Shown: positions 46,439-55,693, numbered from the stretch's first letter. The stretch is 64,000 nt of DNA from Aquimarina sp. AU58 (GCF_900312745.1 NZ_OMPD01000014.1:434001-498000); one strand, 5' to 3'. Translations and numbers: made by a program. Notes: generated from the sequence alone by a model not told the origin.

Positions 46439-46539
46439 TGGCGGCAGTTATGCTAATAGTAATTCCTATATGTTTTTGGGAAAGTGAATTTAGGTGTATT
46501 GATTATTGGTGATGTAAGGCATTGGCGGTTATGCAAATT
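46439..46539. repeat. Two GGCGG-TTATGC repeats in an intergenic region
   Basis: TGGCGGCAGTTATGCTAAT (46439-46457) and TGGCGGTTATGCAAAT (46523-46538) differ by a 3-base insertion and one mismatch and are direct repeats 84 bases apart. The 366-base gap (46221-46586) between the XRE regulator and the next gene also holds a perfect 14-base palindrome, GTGTTTTTAAACAC (46410-46423). I see no gene here. Confidence 0.4.
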
Positions 46540-46586
46540 ATGGATTGATTTTGAATTATAGACTAAGAACGTTTATTTAAGAAGTA

Positions 46587-46907
46587 CTATGCTGTTCTTA
46601 TTTTTAATGCTCTTAGATAACTTTTAACTTCAATGTACATTGCTTCTTTACTGTATACATCATCAATATTATTAAAGCAATGATACCCAAAAGAATAATT
46701 CATAGAAAATTCTTCTATATCGATTAATTCTGGATTGTTTTTATAGTTTTCTATTTCTTCTGTAAATCTCTTCTTTAGGTTTGAATAATTTATTGCATAT
46801 AGTTTATTGGTATTAAAACCATCTATCAATTGACTAACTCGATTATTTATCTTTTGTAATTGTTTCCAGGAATCTTTTAAAAAACTAAATTCTTCTCTTG
46901 TATTCAT
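46587..46907 (-). CDS. Hypothetical protein, 106 residues
   Basis: A small charged helical protein ('EEFSFLKDSWKQLQKINNRVSQLIDGFNTNKLYAINYSNLKKRFTEEIENYKNN') with no signal peptide, no cysteines except a late one, and no domain I recognise. The ATG at 46907 (MNTREEF) or the one at 46913 (MIMNTREEF) may be the start. No operon partner. It is flanked by repeats at 46439-46539 on its 3' side, a setting seen for small mobile or cassette-like genes, but that is not established. Confidence 0.5.
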   Translation of the reverse strand: MNTREEFSFLKDSWKQLQKINNRVSQLIDGFNTNKLYAINYSNLKKRFTEEIENYKNNPELIDIEEFSMNYSFGYHCFNNIDDVYSKEAMYIEVKSYLRALKIRTA

Positions 46908-47148
46908 AATCAATGTTGGTTTATATGATGATAAAATTAAAAAATATATACCTCGTTAAAAGGTATTTGTCGGTAAAACACATTAAAACTATCGTTAAAG
47001 TGTTATTTTTTATCGACGGATGGTTTTTTAGGATTAGAAAAAAATGTAAAATCAGTACAGAAATTTTAGATTTCTATAAAAAAGAGTAACATTTATCTCT
47101 GCTAAGACATTTATATTTCGAAGGTATTTATATCATAGAAAACATATT

Positions 47149-48519
47149 ATGAAGAAATTATTATTTTTAGCTTTACTTGCCATTACTGTTAGTTGTTCAA
47201 AAGATGATGAACCTATACTTAACCCAGATACAGATGCTGGAACTGAATCTGTAAATGACAGTATCACGTACTTTACCTTAAAGGTAAATGAATTTTATAT
47301 TGGTGAAATAGTGAATTCGGGCTATCTTATTATTAATGATAACGAAGGAAATATTTTGGCTCACACCCAGATAGAAAATAATAAAGAATACGTTTTTAAA
47401 GCAAAAAAAGGAGAGGAGAAAGAGTCTTTTACAGTTTCTAGATTTATATACAGAAACAGAGAATTTTCACAAATCAATTTTTTAAAATCATCTTTTAATA
47501 TTAAAAAAGGAACAATTTGGGATTTTAAAGGATATGATCCTAGTAGTATTACTGCAACTACAAAAAAAACAAATGAGAGATTAAAAAGTTTCTCCTTGAA
47601 AATTCAAAATATTAGTGGGCATAGTGGTGCTAAGGTATCTTCAAACAATAGAGGTAGTATTTGGAGTTCGTCTTCTGAAACTACCAACTCAATAAATTAC
47701 GAGCCTATTTCATGCGATGAAAATCAGAATAAATTTTTAATTACAGTTCATTTTAAATCAGAAAAATCAAAATATTTTTTTATTGATAATGTACAAGACC
47801 AACAAGAAATTATTATAGACGGAAGTGAGCTAAAAGAATTTGATTCGTATATCCCTATTAATTTACCAAACGATGGGAATACTTATTCTAAAGGTTTGAG
47901 AGCTAATCTTACAACAGAAGAAATATTTGAAACAGCTTCAATTACTAAAATTGAAAGCGAAGCAGCATCTACTTTTGGTATACTAGAGGGTTTTTATAAT
48001 TTTTATATACATATTACTACATCGAATACTGCAAAAAATTATAGTTATTCATATCAAAATCAAAAAGTATCTCCTTCACTTGAAGCTATAACTATTCTAC
48101 CATACAGTACAGATTTCAAACTGATCAATAGTTCTAAAAATGCTTTTGAGTTTACAACGAGTCAAAAATATACTACTAAAGTATCCAGATGGTCACATCA
48201 AATTAGTGATTTTAACGAGAATCAAGATCGTTATGATAGGTGGGTTTTTCAAAGTAATGAGCTTGCATATCAAACTATACCAAAACTACCTCAGGAGTTT
48301 TTTGACCTCTATCCTCATTTTGAGGTAGAAAATTTAAAATATGAGGAGACCAAATTTTTAAGTTATAAAGGTTTTTTTACAGATGAGAATTCTTCTGAAA
48401 ACAGCAATACTATGTTTACAGAATCATTGACCTTTAGCAATCCCGATTACAATAAGTCTTTTAAAAAGAATAAAGATTTTGAAGAAATAATTAATGAACT
48501 TCAAAAGTACAATTATTAG
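47149..48519 (+). CDS. Surface-type lipoprotein, function unknown
   Basis: 456 residues with a lipoprotein signal (MKKLLFLALLAITVSC, lipobox TVSC). The residues right after Cys are SKDDEP, which match the acidic lipoprotein export signal that Bacteroidetes use to place lipoproteins on the cell surface. The rest is polar, with long beta-like stretches and charge-rich linkers, and I recognise no domain. It ends near a 12-base hairpin facing mfd. Confidence 0.75.
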   Translation: MKKLLFLALLAITVSCSKDDEPILNPDTDAGTESVNDSITYFTLKVNEFYIGEIVNSGYLIINDNEGNILAHTQIENNKEYVFKAKKGEEKESFTVSRFIYRNREFSQINFLKSSFNIKKGTIWDFKGYDPSSITATTKKTNERLKSFSLKIQNISGHSGAKVSSNNRGSIWSSSSETTNSINYEPISCDENQNKFLITVHFKSEKSKYFFIDNVQDQQEIIIDGSELKEFDSYIPINLPNDGNTYSKGLRANLTTEEIFETASITKIESEAASTFGILEGFYNFYIHITTSNTAKNYSYSYQNQKVSPSLEAITILPYSTDFKLINSSKNAFEFTTSQKYTTKVSRWSHQISDFNENQDRYDRWVFQSNELAYQTIPKLPQEFFDLYPHFEVENLKYEETKFLSYKGFFTDENSSENSNTMFTESLTFSNPDYNKSFKKNKDFEEIINELQKYNY

Positions 48520-48548
48520 TTTTATCGAACCTTTTGATATTCTTAAAT

Positions 48549-48588
48549 TAACATGAGTTCGATGTAATTTTCTATTGAACTCATGTTA
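48549..48588. terminator. Hairpin between convergent genes
   Basis: Perfect 12-base stem TAACATGAGTTC / GAACTCATGTTA (48549-48560, 48577-48588), extended by two further pairs. The following sequence is only moderately T-rich, so the terminator role is likely but not certain. Confidence 0.6.
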
Positions 48589-48598
48589 CTTATTATCA

Positions 48599-51500
48599 TT
48601 ATGCTTCAATATCAATTTTAGGTTGTAGCGGTTGCAATACTTGCAGTGCCTTATCAACAGAATTAACATTTTCAAAAGTTAACAATAAGCGTAACCCATT
48701 CCTGGTGTTCTTTTCTTTCATTTTACAAATTCCAGGATTTTGTTGTACAAATTGCAATACATATGTAAATGCCGGACTTTGATAAAAACCAGATTGTTGA
48801 TCACTAATAAAATAGCCAATCAATTTATCTTGTTTCATAATAATTTTTTCTAACCCAATAGATGTGGCAATCCATTTGATTCGAACCGAATTTAATAAAT
48901 CTACCGCCTGATCTGGTAATTCACCAAAACGGTCAATCAATCGTTTTTCGTACTCCTGTAAATCTGATTCTTTTTTGATTGTATTAAGCTCGGTGTATAG
49001 GCTAAGACGTTCGGTAATATTATTGATATAATCATCTGGGAATAGCAATTCGAAATCGGTATCGATCTGTGTATCTTTTAAATATACCTTATCTGTTGCT
49101 TCTTCTTTATATAATTCTGCAAACTCATTTTCTTTGAGTTCTTCGATGGCTTCATTTAGGATTTTCTGGTATGTTTCGAAACCAATTTCATTAATAAATC
49201 CACTCTGCTCTCCTCCTAATAGGTCTCCTGCTCCTCGAATTTCGAGATCTTTCATCGCAATATTAAAACCACTTCCCAGTTCAGAGAATTGCTCTAGTGC
49301 TGTGATACGTTTACGGGCATCTTCGGTCATAGCAGAATAGGGAGGAGTGATAAAGTAACAAAATGCTTTTTTATTACTTCGACCTACACGTCCTCGCATT
49401 TGGTGCAGATCAGAAAGTCCAAAATTATTGGCATTATTGATAAAAATGGTATTTGCATTCGGAACATCTAACCCGCTTTCTACAATAGTGGTAGAAATTA
49501 ATACATCAAACTCTCCATTCATAAAAGAAAGCATGAGGCTTTCTAGTTTTTTTCCTTCCATTTGCCCATGACCAACGCCTACTTTGGCATCGGGAACTAA
49601 GCGTTGTACCATCCCCGCAACCTCTTTAATGTTTTCGATTCTGTTATGAATAAAAAACACCTGACCACCACGTTGGATTTCATAACTTACAGCATCTCGT
49701 ATTGTTTCTTCGCTAAATCGTATTACGTTGGTCTCAATGGGATAACGATTAGGAGGGGGAGTCGTAATGGTAGATAAATCCCGTGCTGCCATAAGGCTAA
49801 ACTGTAATGTTCTTGGGATTGGTGTAGCAGTTAAAGTTAGCGTATCTACATTTTCTTTTATGGTCTTGAGTTTATCTTTTACCGATACTCCAAATTTTTG
49901 TTCTTCGTCAATAACCAATAATCCGAGATCTTTAAACTTCACATTTTTGTTAACTAGCTGGTGAGTCCCGATAATGATATCTACTTTACCTACGGCTAGA
50001 TCTTCGAGAGTCTCTCTTTTTTGTTTTGCTGTGCGAAAACGATTTATATATTCTACTGTTACCGGAAAATCTTTAAGACGTTCTCTAAACGTTTTTGCAT
50101 GTTGAAATGCAAGAATAGTAGTGGGTACCAGAATAGCGACTTGTTTTCCATTATCAACAGCCTTAAATGCTGCCCGAATAGCGACTTCGGTTTTACCAAA
50201 ACCAACATCTCCACAAATAAGCCGATCCATTGGGCGTTCACTTTCCATATCGGTTTTTACGGCTTCTGTAGCCGTACTTTGATCGGGGGTATCTTCATAT
50301 ATAAAAGAAGCCTCTAACTCATGTTGTAAATAACTATCTGGATTGTACTGAAATCCTTTTTGTAGTTTCCGCTTTGCATATAACTGAATCAAATTGAAAG
50401 CTATATGTTTTACCCGAGCTTTGGTCTTTTGTTTAAGTGTTTTCCAGGCTTTAGAACCTAATTTGTATAGCTGCGGAGGTTTACCATCTTTACCATTAAA
50501 CTTTGAAATTTTATGAAGCGAATGTATACTTAAGTATAGTACATCTCTTTCTCCATAAATTAGTTTGATAGCTTCTTGTTTTCTACCTTCAACATCTATC
50601 TTCTGTAATCCACCAAATTTACCAATCCCATGATCAATATGAGTTACATAATCACCTACATCCAGATTGGTGAGCTCTTTTAGAGTGATAGCCTGCTTTT
50701 TGGCATATCCATTTTTAAGATTAAACTTATGGTAACGTTCGAATATCTGGTGATCTGTATAGCATGCAATTTTACGGTCGTGATCAATAAACCCTTGAAA
50801 GGCAGAAAAAACAATAGTTTCGTATTGTTTTACATCAAGATCTGCATCATCAAAAATATCATGAAAGCGTTTTGCCTGTTGTTCACTTACACAGAAGATA
50901 TAGTTCTTATAACCCGTTTCATGATTCTCATTCAGTTTTTTGATCAGTAAATCGAATTGTTTATTGAAAGAAGGTTGAGGTTTGGTGTCAAATTTTATGG
51001 CATAATCTGCTTTGGTAATAGGACGGTTACCGATTTCGATCAATGTAAAGCCCAATAATTGCTTTTTGATTAGTTCTGATGTAGCAAAAAGTTCTGTTGG
51101 GGTACCATGCTTGATATCCTTTGAAAGCGTTTTGAAGGCCTCTTCGGCTTTTTCGAAATTTTTATCAATTCTGGCAGAAAGAAGGTCAATGTCTTTTGTG
51201 ACAATTACTGTTTTCGAAGTAATATATTTTAAGAAACTCTCTCTGGTTTCTTGCAATGCTTTGTTCTCGACATTGGGGATGATAGAGATTTTTTTAATTT
51301 GATCTGTAGATAGTTGAGTTTCTACATCAAAAGTTCTAATACTATCAACTTCATCGCCAAAAAATTCGATTCTATAGGGCTCATCATTACTAAAAGAAAA
51401 CACATCTACAATTCCTCCACGAACCGAAAATTCTCCAGGTTCGGTAACAAAATCTACTCTTTGAAACTGATATTCGAATAACACTTCATTTACAAAATCG

Positions 51501-51958
51501 AGCGAAAGCGTATCATTAATATTAATTTTTAAGGTATTTTTTTCGAGTTCTTTTCGAGTTACTACTTTTTCGAATAATGCATCAGGATAAGTAATAATTA
51601 GTGCTGGTTTTTTTCTGGAATTGATGCGATTAAGTACTTCGGCTCTTAGTAATACATTTGCATTATCGGTTTCTTCAATTTGGTAGGGTCTACGATAACT
51701 CCCGGGGTAAAAAAGCACATTTTTATCCCCAAGTAGTTGTTCGAGATCATTGAGGTAATACGCAGCCTCTTCTTTGTCATTAAAAATACAGAGAAATGGT
51801 TTTTCGGCTTGTGTAAAGCTGTTTTGAATAATAAATGATAACGATGATCCAATACTTCCTTGCAGATGTATTTTTGTTTCAGGCTGGGCAATAGCTTCTC
51901 CCAGTTTCTGCATTTGCTGAGACTGTGCAACAATTTGCGAGATTAAATTTACACTCAC
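48599..51958 (-). CDS. mfd: Transcription-repair coupling factor
   Basis: The GTG at 51958 gives a 1119-residue protein beginning MSVNLISQIVAQSQQ; the ATG at 52006 would add 16 residues, but a promoter -7 box lies between them (51976-51983), which supports the GTG. The UvrB-like N-terminal region, the RNA polymerase-interacting domain (from about 460) and the helicase domain with Walker A GDVGFGKTEVAIRAAF, DEEQ, TATPIPRT and the C-terminal TRG region ('GRVGRSNKKAFCYF') are all present. It removes stalled RNA polymerase at lesions and recruits UvrA. Confidence 0.96.
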   Translation of the reverse strand: MSVNLISQIVAQSQQMQKLGEAIAQPETKIHLQGSIGSSLSFIIQNSFTQAEKPFLCIFNDKEEAAYYLNDLEQLLGDKNVLFYPGSYRRPYQIEETDNANVLLRAEVLNRINSRKKPALIITYPDALFEKVVTRKELEKNTLKININDTLSLDFVNEVLFEYQFQRVDFVTEPGEFSVRGGIVDVFSFSNDEPYRIEFFGDEVDSIRTFDVETQLSTDQIKKISIIPNVENKALQETRESFLKYITSKTVIVTKDIDLLSARIDKNFEKAEEAFKTLSKDIKHGTPTELFATSELIKKQLLGFTLIEIGNRPITKADYAIKFDTKPQPSFNKQFDLLIKKLNENHETGYKNYIFCVSEQQAKRFHDIFDDADLDVKQYETIVFSAFQGFIDHDRKIACYTDHQIFERYHKFNLKNGYAKKQAITLKELTNLDVGDYVTHIDHGIGKFGGLQKIDVEGRKQEAIKLIYGERDVLYLSIHSLHKISKFNGKDGKPPQLYKLGSKAWKTLKQKTKARVKHIAFNLIQLYAKRKLQKGFQYNPDSYLQHELEASFIYEDTPDQSTATEAVKTDMESERPMDRLICGDVGFGKTEVAIRAAFKAVDNGKQVAILVPTTILAFQHAKTFRERLKDFPVTVEYINRFRTAKQKRETLEDLAVGKVDIIIGTHQLVNKNVKFKDLGLLVIDEEQKFGVSVKDKLKTIKENVDTLTLTATPIPRTLQFSLMAARDLSTITTPPPNRYPIETNVIRFSEETIRDAVSYEIQRGGQVFFIHNRIENIKEVAGMVQRLVPDAKVGVGHGQMEGKKLESLMLSFMNGEFDVLISTTIVESGLDVPNANTIFINNANNFGLSDLHQMRGRVGRSNKKAFCYFITPPYSAMTEDARKRITALEQFSELGSGFNIAMKDLEIRGAGDLLGGEQSGFINEIGFETYQKILNEAIEELKENEFAELYKEEATDKVYLKDTQIDTDFELLFPDDYINNITERLSLYTELNTIKKESDLQEYEKRLIDRFGELPDQAVDLLNSVRIKWIATSIGLEKIIMKQDKLIGYFISDQQSGFYQSPAFTYVLQFVQQNPGICKMKEKNTRNGLRLLLTFENVNSVDKALQVLQPLQPKIDIEA

Positions 51959-51975
51959 GTAATGATGTTTTATGG

Positions 51976-51983
51976 CAAATATA
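51976..51983 (-). promoter_or_regulatory. mfd -7 box that decides the start
   Basis: TATATTTG on the minus strand. It lies 18-25 bases upstream of the GTG at 51958 and inside any longer reading from the ATG at 52006, so a transcript from it can only use the GTG. Confidence 0.6.
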
Positions 51984-52164
51984 AGAGCTATATCAATTTC
52001 TGGCAAAGGGATTTTAAATTTCTATGTTAGAATGTATTACGTGAGGGATAGTAGCGGCATCCTTTTGCTTGTTATATTTTGAAATCCAAGCTGTTTGTTC
52101 TAATGCATAATTCGGGTTTAAAACTGTTTAAAGGGTTTTTTATAAGCAAAAGATATAGCAGATA

Positions 52165-52180
52165 GCCCGACCCGAAGGGC
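52165..52180. other. GCCC-GGGC hairpin between mfd and the aminotransferase
   Basis: GCCC-GACCCGAA-GGGC (52165-52180), in an otherwise unremarkable gap from 51984 to 52218. It may mark a REP-like sequence or part of the aminotransferase terminator; the flanking sequence shows no clear T-run. Confidence 0.3.
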
Positions 52181-52218
52181 ACGCCAAAAAATATATATTT
52201 AATCTGTTTTAACTTATA

Positions 52219-53361
52219 TTAATCAAATTGTGCTAGTAATCGATTAAAATCTGTTTCAGAATTGTATACATTAGAAGAAACTCGAATGGCATTACCACGA
52301 AAAGAAATAAAGATGTTTTCTTTTTTTAGTTTCGTTTTTAATTTTTCTAAATCGATATGATCTGGTAAATAAATACCAAAAAGATGATGCGCTCTATGAT
52401 GATCTTCTTCGATAAAACAACCTAAGTTTCTAAGCTGTTGTATGGCAGTTGTAGAGATCGTTTTACAATATTGCTGGATAGCTTCTGGTGACCATTCGAT
52501 TAATTGTTCTATAGCGCGAATCAACATTGGGGTTAATACAAAATTACTAGATTCTCCAACCGAATATCTGGCAGCCTTTTCCTTATAGCGATCTTCATAT
52601 TGGGTTAATCTGGTAAAATCTTCACTGTTATAACGGTTCATCCAGTTATGCTCTATAGGTGTTCCTTCATTAAAAGCATCTCCATAATATGCTACTCCAG
52701 TAGAATAAGGACCAAGTAACCATTTATATCCTGCACAAATTAAGGCATCGGGTTTAATTTCTGAAACAGAGAAAGGAAGTGCTCCTACACTTTGAGTCCC
52801 GTCAATGATTAAAAAAGCATTTACATCTTTAGTCTTTGCGCGTATTGCCTTTAGGTCAAACAATGTGCCATCTGCCCAGTGCACATGAGACATTGCTACA
52901 ACAGCAGTTTTTCTGGTAATGGCATTCAGGATATTCTGATTCCATAGTGCACCTCGATCCTTAAAGCTTTTTGGAGGTTTGATTACCGTTATAGAAGCAC
53001 TATGTTTATTTGCTACCTCTTGCCAAACATATACATTACTGGGAAACTGTTCATCAACTACTACAATTTCATCTCCAGGATTGATGGGGATGTTATTAGC
53101 AGCATTCGCAATACCGTAGGATACCGAGGGGATAATAGCAATGTTTCTATAATCAGGTGCGTTGACCAAAGTGGCAAAACGTTGTTTTAAAATCTCTCTT
53201 TGAGTAAAAAAATCTTGGGGTGTGATTTCATTAGGTCTGGCTTTTTGGATAACAGAGGCAAGACCAACTTCTGTTACAGATTTTAATTGAGGAGCCATAT
53301 AAGCCCCATTTAGATAAGTGATATTGTCTGATAGATCAAAGAGGTGTTTTTGATGTTGCAT
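52219..53361 (-). CDS. Class V aminotransferase (cysteine desulfurase-like fold)
   Basis: 380 residues: 'YLNGAYMAPQLKSVTEVG', 'IPSVSYGIANAANNIPINPGDEIVVVDEQFPSNVYVWQEVA', 'VAMSHVHWADGTLFDLKAI' and 'LIIDGTQSVGALPFSVSEIKPDALICAGYKWLLGPYSTG', where the Lys in GYKWLLGP is the expected PLP Schiff-base residue. A C-terminal 'ISFRGNAIRVSSNVYNSETD' fits the small domain. It is a PLP enzyme related to NifS/kynureninase. I find no SufE partner or sulfur-relay context, so a general aminotransferase or lyase role is more likely than cysteine desulfurase. Confidence 0.88.
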   Translation of the reverse strand: MQHQKHLFDLSDNITYLNGAYMAPQLKSVTEVGLASVIQKARPNEITPQDFFTQREILKQRFATLVNAPDYRNIAIIPSVSYGIANAANNIPINPGDEIVVVDEQFPSNVYVWQEVANKHSASITVIKPPKSFKDRGALWNQNILNAITRKTAVVAMSHVHWADGTLFDLKAIRAKTKDVNAFLIIDGTQSVGALPFSVSEIKPDALICAGYKWLLGPYSTGVAYYGDAFNEGTPIEHNWMNRYNSEDFTRLTQYEDRYKEKAARYSVGESSNFVLTPMLIRAIEQLIEWSPEAIQQYCKTISTTAIQQLRNLGCFIEEDHHRAHHLFGIYLPDHIDLEKLKTKLKKENIFISFRGNAIRVSSNVYNSETDFNRLLAQFD

Positions 53362-53608
53362 GTATTATATCTGTTATTGAATATAAAAAAGCAATAAATA
53401 TTGCTTTCTGTAAAGGTAGATATTAGGAATATGTGATGATATTGATCAAAGTTAAAACTATCCTAATTATACGAGAATTTAGTTTCGTTAATCAGAAAAT
53501 AGCATAAGAATATAAAATTGAGTTTGCTCGGGGGATCAATAAAATAAGGATATATAGGCCTTTTTTTGAACAAGAAGAAAAAATATCAAAAAAAAAGCAA
53601 CTTTTTTT

Positions 53609-53635
53609 TGCCAGTCCCGAAAAACGAAACTGGCA
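53609..53635. promoter_or_regulatory. Perfect hairpin TGCCAGT / ACTGGCA
   Basis: TGCCAGT (53609-53615) and ACTGGCA (53629-53635), loop CCCGAAAAACGAA. It is preceded by an eight-T run and a mirrored A-tract. It opens a ~380-base stretch with several further hairpins, upstream of the LamG gene. Confidence 0.5.
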
Positions 53636-53666
53636 TGTTTTATTATTGCACTATAAAACGATTGCA

Positions 53667-53774
53667 ATGATAACAAATCCAATTTTAAATCCTGATCAGG
53701 GTAGGACTAAGTCAGGAGGAAATTTTGGACTATGTAGGGTAGGGTTACCCCTTTATTTTTCAGCTATTAGCTGA
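53667..53774 (+). CDS. Possible 35-residue peptide or small RNA ending in a terminator
   Basis: ATG at 53667 gives 35 codons to TGA, ending in '...GLPLYFSAIS' with a Gly-rich middle (GRTKSGGNFG). The last codons and stop lie in the terminator hairpin at 53760-53780. No RBS is obvious and I do not recognise the peptide. The stretch is as likely to be a small non-coding RNA or repeat element as a gene. Confidence 0.25.
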   Translation: MITNPILNPDQGRTKSGGNFGLCRVGLPLYFSAIS

Positions 53775-53780
53775 TTTTTT
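53760..53780 (+). terminator. Terminator hairpin in intergenic region
   Basis: TCAGCT-ATT-AGCTGA followed by six T. It ends whatever short transcript is made between 53.64 and 53.78 kb, and it is upstream of the next gene, not after one. An additional imperfect hairpin, CTCC..TGCC-TT-GGCA..GGAG, follows at 53796-53817. Confidence 0.65.
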
Positions 53781-53828
53781 GCAATTCTTAAAATTCTCCT
53801 GTGCCTTGGCATGGGAGGGTTTTATTAG

Positions 53829-53987
53829 AAGTGATTTGAACTTTTTGTCTGGGAGCGAAAAAATAGGCTTTTGTGACATAATAATATCTTTTTTAAGTAG
53901 CATAGCCTTAGCTACGGTGCGAAAGAAAGATGAAATTAGGGTGCAAAATGTATTTTTGCAGCCCAGAATTAAAAGCTCAAATGACTT
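53829..53987. repeat. Palindromic ~160-bp element (copy 2)
   Basis: Imperfect terminal inverted repeats, left arm beginning AAGTGATTTGAACTTTTTGT at 53829 and right arm ending at 53987, with a central stem GTAGC-...-GCTAC around CATAGCCTTA (53897-53915). The core and right half align with copy 1 at 6671-6835 (CATAGC....CTACGG, then GAAAT..GGGTG.AAA). It lies 64 bases before the LamG start, as copy 1 abuts pbpC. Confidence 0.6.
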
Positions 53988-54050
53988 CTTGTTGTAATGT
54001 ACAAAGAAAATAGAATATTGATAAGAAATAGTAACAATTTTATAAAAACA

Positions 54051-55151
54051 ATGAATATGAAAAACTTTTTATTTAGTGCCATTTTGGTACTTATATCAAC
54101 ATTTGGTATTGCACAAACTGCAAACGATGCTCTAATAGGATATTGGCCTTTTAACGGTAATGCGAATGATGTAAAGGGAAACAATAATGGTGTTGTTTTT
54201 GGAAATATTACATCTGCTATAGGAAAAGATGGACAAGAAAATACAGCGTATTATTTTGATGGTGTGGATGATTATATTCAAATTCTTATCCCACAGCTTT
54301 CACAAATGACTATTGCATTTTGGATAAAACCGGATGGGATTGTCGATGATACGAGATTTTTAACTGATCTAACTGGTGATTCACCTGATGTTATGGGAGT
54401 AGGATATTATAATCAAACCATACGAATGTGGGGGCGGCCTGATTGGAAAACTGTTGTAGGAGGATATGATCAAGCCAATCAAGTAAAATGGTCTTTGGTT
54501 TGTTTGACAATTGATGCTAATAATATGACAGGTTATTTGAATGGTGTTCGAGGGGCGACCCAAAGTTTTAATCAAATGATCACTAATTTGGGCATAGGAA
54601 AAAAATATTCTCTTAATGGAAATTCTTATGGTAGCGATTTCAAAGGAAGTATGGATGAGTTTATGATATTTAATAGAGTATTAACTGATTCAGAAATTCA
54701 ATCATTGGCTGGAGGTGATTCAAATACAATTTCGAGTGGTTGGAAAACCGATAATTCAAAAGTATATGTCACTACAGAATCGGTTGGTATTGGCACTTCT
54801 TCTCCAGATTCTAAACTCACTGTAAAAGGAAAAATCCATGCCGAGGAAGTAAAAATTGACCTAAGCGTTCCTGCACCAGATTATGTGTTTACCAAAGAGT
54901 ATGATCTATTAACTATAGAAGAAGTACAAGATCATATTAAAGAAAAAGGACATTTACCTAATATCCCTTCTGCAATCGAAATGGAGAAGTATGGTGTAGA
55001 ACTAGGGATTATGAATATGAAGCTTCTTGAAAAAATCGAAGAACTTACTTTATATACGATTACTCAGGAAAAACAATTAAAAGAACAGCAAAAAATAAAT
55101 GAAGCTTTAGAGGCGCGATTGAAAAAAATCGAAGGTTTATTATTAAAGTAA
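54051..55151 (+). CDS. LamG/concanavalin-like lectin protein with tail-fibre-like C-terminus
   Basis: The ATG at 54051 (or 54057) opens a signal peptide (MNMKNFLFSAILVLISTFGIAQ); an upstream in-frame ATG at 53997 is not used as it precedes no signal. About 366 residues. A LamG/ConA-like jelly roll covers about 25-215 ('LIGYWPFNGNANDVKGNNNGVVFG', 'YYFDGVDDYIQI', 'MTIAFWIKPDG', 'SLVCLTIDANNMTGYLNG', 'GSMDEFMIFNRVLTDSEI'). The C-terminus ('VGIGTSSPDSKLTVKGKIHAEEVKIDLSVPAPDYVF...LTIEEVQDHIKEKGHLPNIPSA' plus a coiled coil) is a module very common in Bacteroidetes surface proteins. Likely a surface carbohydrate-binding protein. Confidence 0.85.
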   Translation: MNMKNFLFSAILVLISTFGIAQTANDALIGYWPFNGNANDVKGNNNGVVFGNITSAIGKDGQENTAYYFDGVDDYIQILIPQLSQMTIAFWIKPDGIVDDTRFLTDLTGDSPDVMGVGYYNQTIRMWGRPDWKTVVGGYDQANQVKWSLVCLTIDANNMTGYLNGVRGATQSFNQMITNLGIGKKYSLNGNSYGSDFKGSMDEFMIFNRVLTDSEIQSLAGGDSNTISSGWKTDNSKVYVTTESVGIGTSSPDSKLTVKGKIHAEEVKIDLSVPAPDYVFTKEYDLLTIEEVQDHIKEKGHLPNIPSAIEMEKYGVELGIMNMKLLEKIEELTLYTITQEKQLKEQQKINEALEARLKKIEGLLLK

Positions 55152-55198
55152 ATTTCTTGTGCTAAAATTTTAGATACTAGAAAAATGTAAACAAAAAC

Positions 55199-55230
55199 AA
55201 AAAGCGAGATCAAAATTACCTCGCTTTTTT
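55199..55230 (+). terminator. Terminator after the LamG gene
   Basis: AAAAAGCGAG (55199-55208) pairs with CTCGCTTTTTT (55220-55230), loop about 11 bases, ending in T6. Confidence 0.85.
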
Positions 55231-55256
55231 ACATTTTATATACCAGTCCCGATGGG

Positions 55257-55384
55257 AGTGATGCTATCCTATATCTTCTCATGGCTTATCTGTGTATAGC
55301 ATAACTAGAAGAAGCAGGTAGTTGTTTTAAAAAATTAATAAATGGTTTAAAGTTTAATCCGAATTTAATGTATAAAGTTTTCAT
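55257..55384 (-). other. Hairpin and possible 32-residue reading frame
   Basis: Within the 463-base gap 55231-55693, AGTGATGCTAT (55257-55267) pairs with ATAGCATAACT (55296-55306), one mismatch. A minus-strand frame from ATG at 55384 to TAA at 55286 encodes 32 residues starting MKTLYIKFGLNFKPF, overlapping the hairpin at its end. Neither is proven to be functional. I see nothing else in the gap. Confidence 0.25.
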
Positions 55385-55693
55385 ATTTTATGATTTTTAA
55401 ATTAGTAATACATCTTTGGATATAGTATAAACAATTGCCGTGCCAAAAATTTAAAAACGTTGTAAAGTCAATGATGTCAATATATTACAAGGAGTGTGTT
55501 TTTGGATGAACATGTATAAAGTGTTCAATCTTTATTTTTTTTATAGTTTTATTTCTAATACTTATATGAAACTATGGGTAGTTGAGTTTGGTATAACTTT
55601 TAAACTGATCATAAGCCATCAAATAGTAGTATTTCACTGAAAATAGGGTAGTTTTAAAAACAAGTCTTATTTAAATTTGAAAAAAAATGTAAA

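Noticed and set aside
46439-46586. Integron-type attC site
   Set aside because: The repeats are direct rather than inverted and do not show the conserved RYYYAAC/GTTRRRY ends; no integrase is in the window.
52219-53361. Calling the class V aminotransferase a SufS cysteine desulfurase
   Set aside because: No SUF genes lie nearby and the sequence around the PLP Lys does not resolve the activity.
53779-53997. 72-codon plus-strand frame over the palindromic element
   Set aside because: It runs through hairpins and the palindromic element and has no plausible start context; the real gene begins at 54051.
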